Assembly (NCBI GenBank): GCA_030596265.1
Contig: JAUVKM010000148.1
Location: 1-5,915 of the forward strand
DNA: 5,915 bases
Source of the DNA: Candidatus Cloacimonadota bacterium
Lineage (GTDB): Bacteria; Cloacimonadota; Cloacimonadia; Cloacimonadales; TCS61
Reading direction: 5' to 3'
The notes beneath the pieces are model-generated. The model saw nothing but the letters and a program-made list of their open reading frames with translations. It was not told where the DNA came from and made no database searches. Position numbers and translations under genes: made by a program. Position 1 is the stretch's first letter. Each line of letters starts with the position of its first letter. Shown here piece after piece: positions 5,683 to 5,915 of this stretch.

Positions 5683-5688
5683 ACGCAA
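5661..5688 (-). promoter_or_regulatory. Candidate promoter of the abiE operon
   Basis: On the minus strand, TTGCGT (5683-5688) and TATGTT (5661-5666) are separated by 16 bp, a fair match to housekeeping -35/-10 boxes. Transcription would begin near 5654 and give a leader of about 24 nt carrying the AAGGAG site. The boxes are imperfect and sigma-factor preferences in this lineage are not established here. Confidence 0.4.
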
Positions 5689-5689
5689 T

Positions 5690-5914
5690 TTATATTTTTA
5701 CCTTAAATTCCCCGCTCATCAAATTTAGCAATAATGTATCTCGATAGCTCAAATGCTCCTTTAATTCTATGAGTATAATGTTTCGCGTATGCTGCGGATT
5801 CAAATAACTCCACATAATTACAAATGACCAAAGGTTTGAATCGAATGATTCAAGCCAAAAGAAAGAGAAAACCCCTACAGCAGATACGCCTGTTACAGGC
5901 AGTTTCCTTTCCAC
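5690..5914 (-). CDS. Uncertain small ORF at the right edge, possibly partial or spurious
   Basis: A 74-codon frame begins with GTG at 5912-5914, at the very edge, so it may extend beyond the window. Residues 4-40 are hydrophobic and aromatic (VTGVSAVGVFSFFW, SFVIMWSYL); the rest is more polar and ends GEFKVKI. I do not recognise it. Doubt comes from a second minus-strand frame, 5703-5849, that looks equally or more protein-like (VELFESAAYAKHY, then FELSRYIIAKFDERGI) but has a TGA upstream and no good start. The region may be a decayed gene fragment or a repeated element rather than either ORF. Confidence 0.25.
   Translation of the reverse strand: MERKLPVTGVSAVGVFSFFWLESFDSNLWSFVIMWSYLNPQHTRNIILIELKEHLSYRDTLLLNLMSGEFKVKI
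5888..5900. repeat. Perfect 13-bp dyad
   Basis: GCCTGT-T-ACAGGC is a perfect palindrome around one T, GC-richer than its surroundings. It sits at the window edge inside the ambiguous open frame. It could be part of an interspersed repeat or a binding site; nothing more can be supported. Confidence 0.4.
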
Positions 5915-5915
5915 C

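Noticed and set aside
30..5908. AAAGGAAA-containing strings at both window ends as terminal repeats of one element
   Set aside because: Similarity is limited to about eight bases plus scattered matches, not enough to claim terminal inverted repeats.

Overview
The window is AT-rich and mostly minus-strand. It carries a secreted protein with a C-terminal NPFNP...G-x-YFY-x-L...K tail, of the type A (FlgD-like/Por) sorting-domain kind, and remnants of an outer-membrane beta-barrel ending in a C-terminal Phe. Together these point to a Gram-negative member of the FCB supergroup. The intergenic repeat style and the genes present would suit Cloacimonadota or a neighbouring phylum, but that placement is an inference from style and no marker gene is present.

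Layout from left to right. Positions 1-379 hold no convincing gene: an imperfect 58-bp repeat at the left edge, then hairpin-forming sequence that resembles an interspersed intergenic repeat. Two small genes converge at 380-855 with only 5 bp between their stops: a DUF4911-like protein (+) and a VF530/DUF2132 small DNA-binding protein (-). Positions 856-1002 contain a 7-bp tandem array split by a GC-rich 30-bp core, plus a short attC-like half-site. Positions 1003-2532 (-) encode a signal-peptide protein with divergent FG-GAP/propeller-like repeats and the sorting domain. A second attC-like half-site lies upstream of it in inverted orientation, so this gene has the geometry of a gene cassette. 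Positions 2533-2751 hold hairpins and a 17-bp direct repeat.

The most notable part is 2752-5690 (-). It is an AbiE type IV toxin-antitoxin operon: an AbiEi/DUF6088 antitoxin followed by an AbiEii nucleotidyltransferase toxin. The genes are translationally coupled through a TAATG overlap. Upstream of the antitoxin lies a near-perfect 12-bp inverted repeat over a candidate promoter, as expected of an autoregulated operator. The toxin does not stop at its usual length of about 330 residues. It runs in frame into about 260 residues of unrelated beta-strand-rich sequence, meets a single in-frame TAG, and the same frame then continues for 171 more codons to a C-terminus with an outer-membrane beta-signal. 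The simplest reading is that the operon landed in, or was joined by deletion to, a beta-barrel gene, leaving a toxin-barrel chimera and a decaying barrel remnant.

The right edge (5690-5915) is ambiguous: two overlapping minus-strand frames both look partly protein-like and neither can be settled here. No rRNA, tRNA, CRISPR array, transposase or integrase was recognised.
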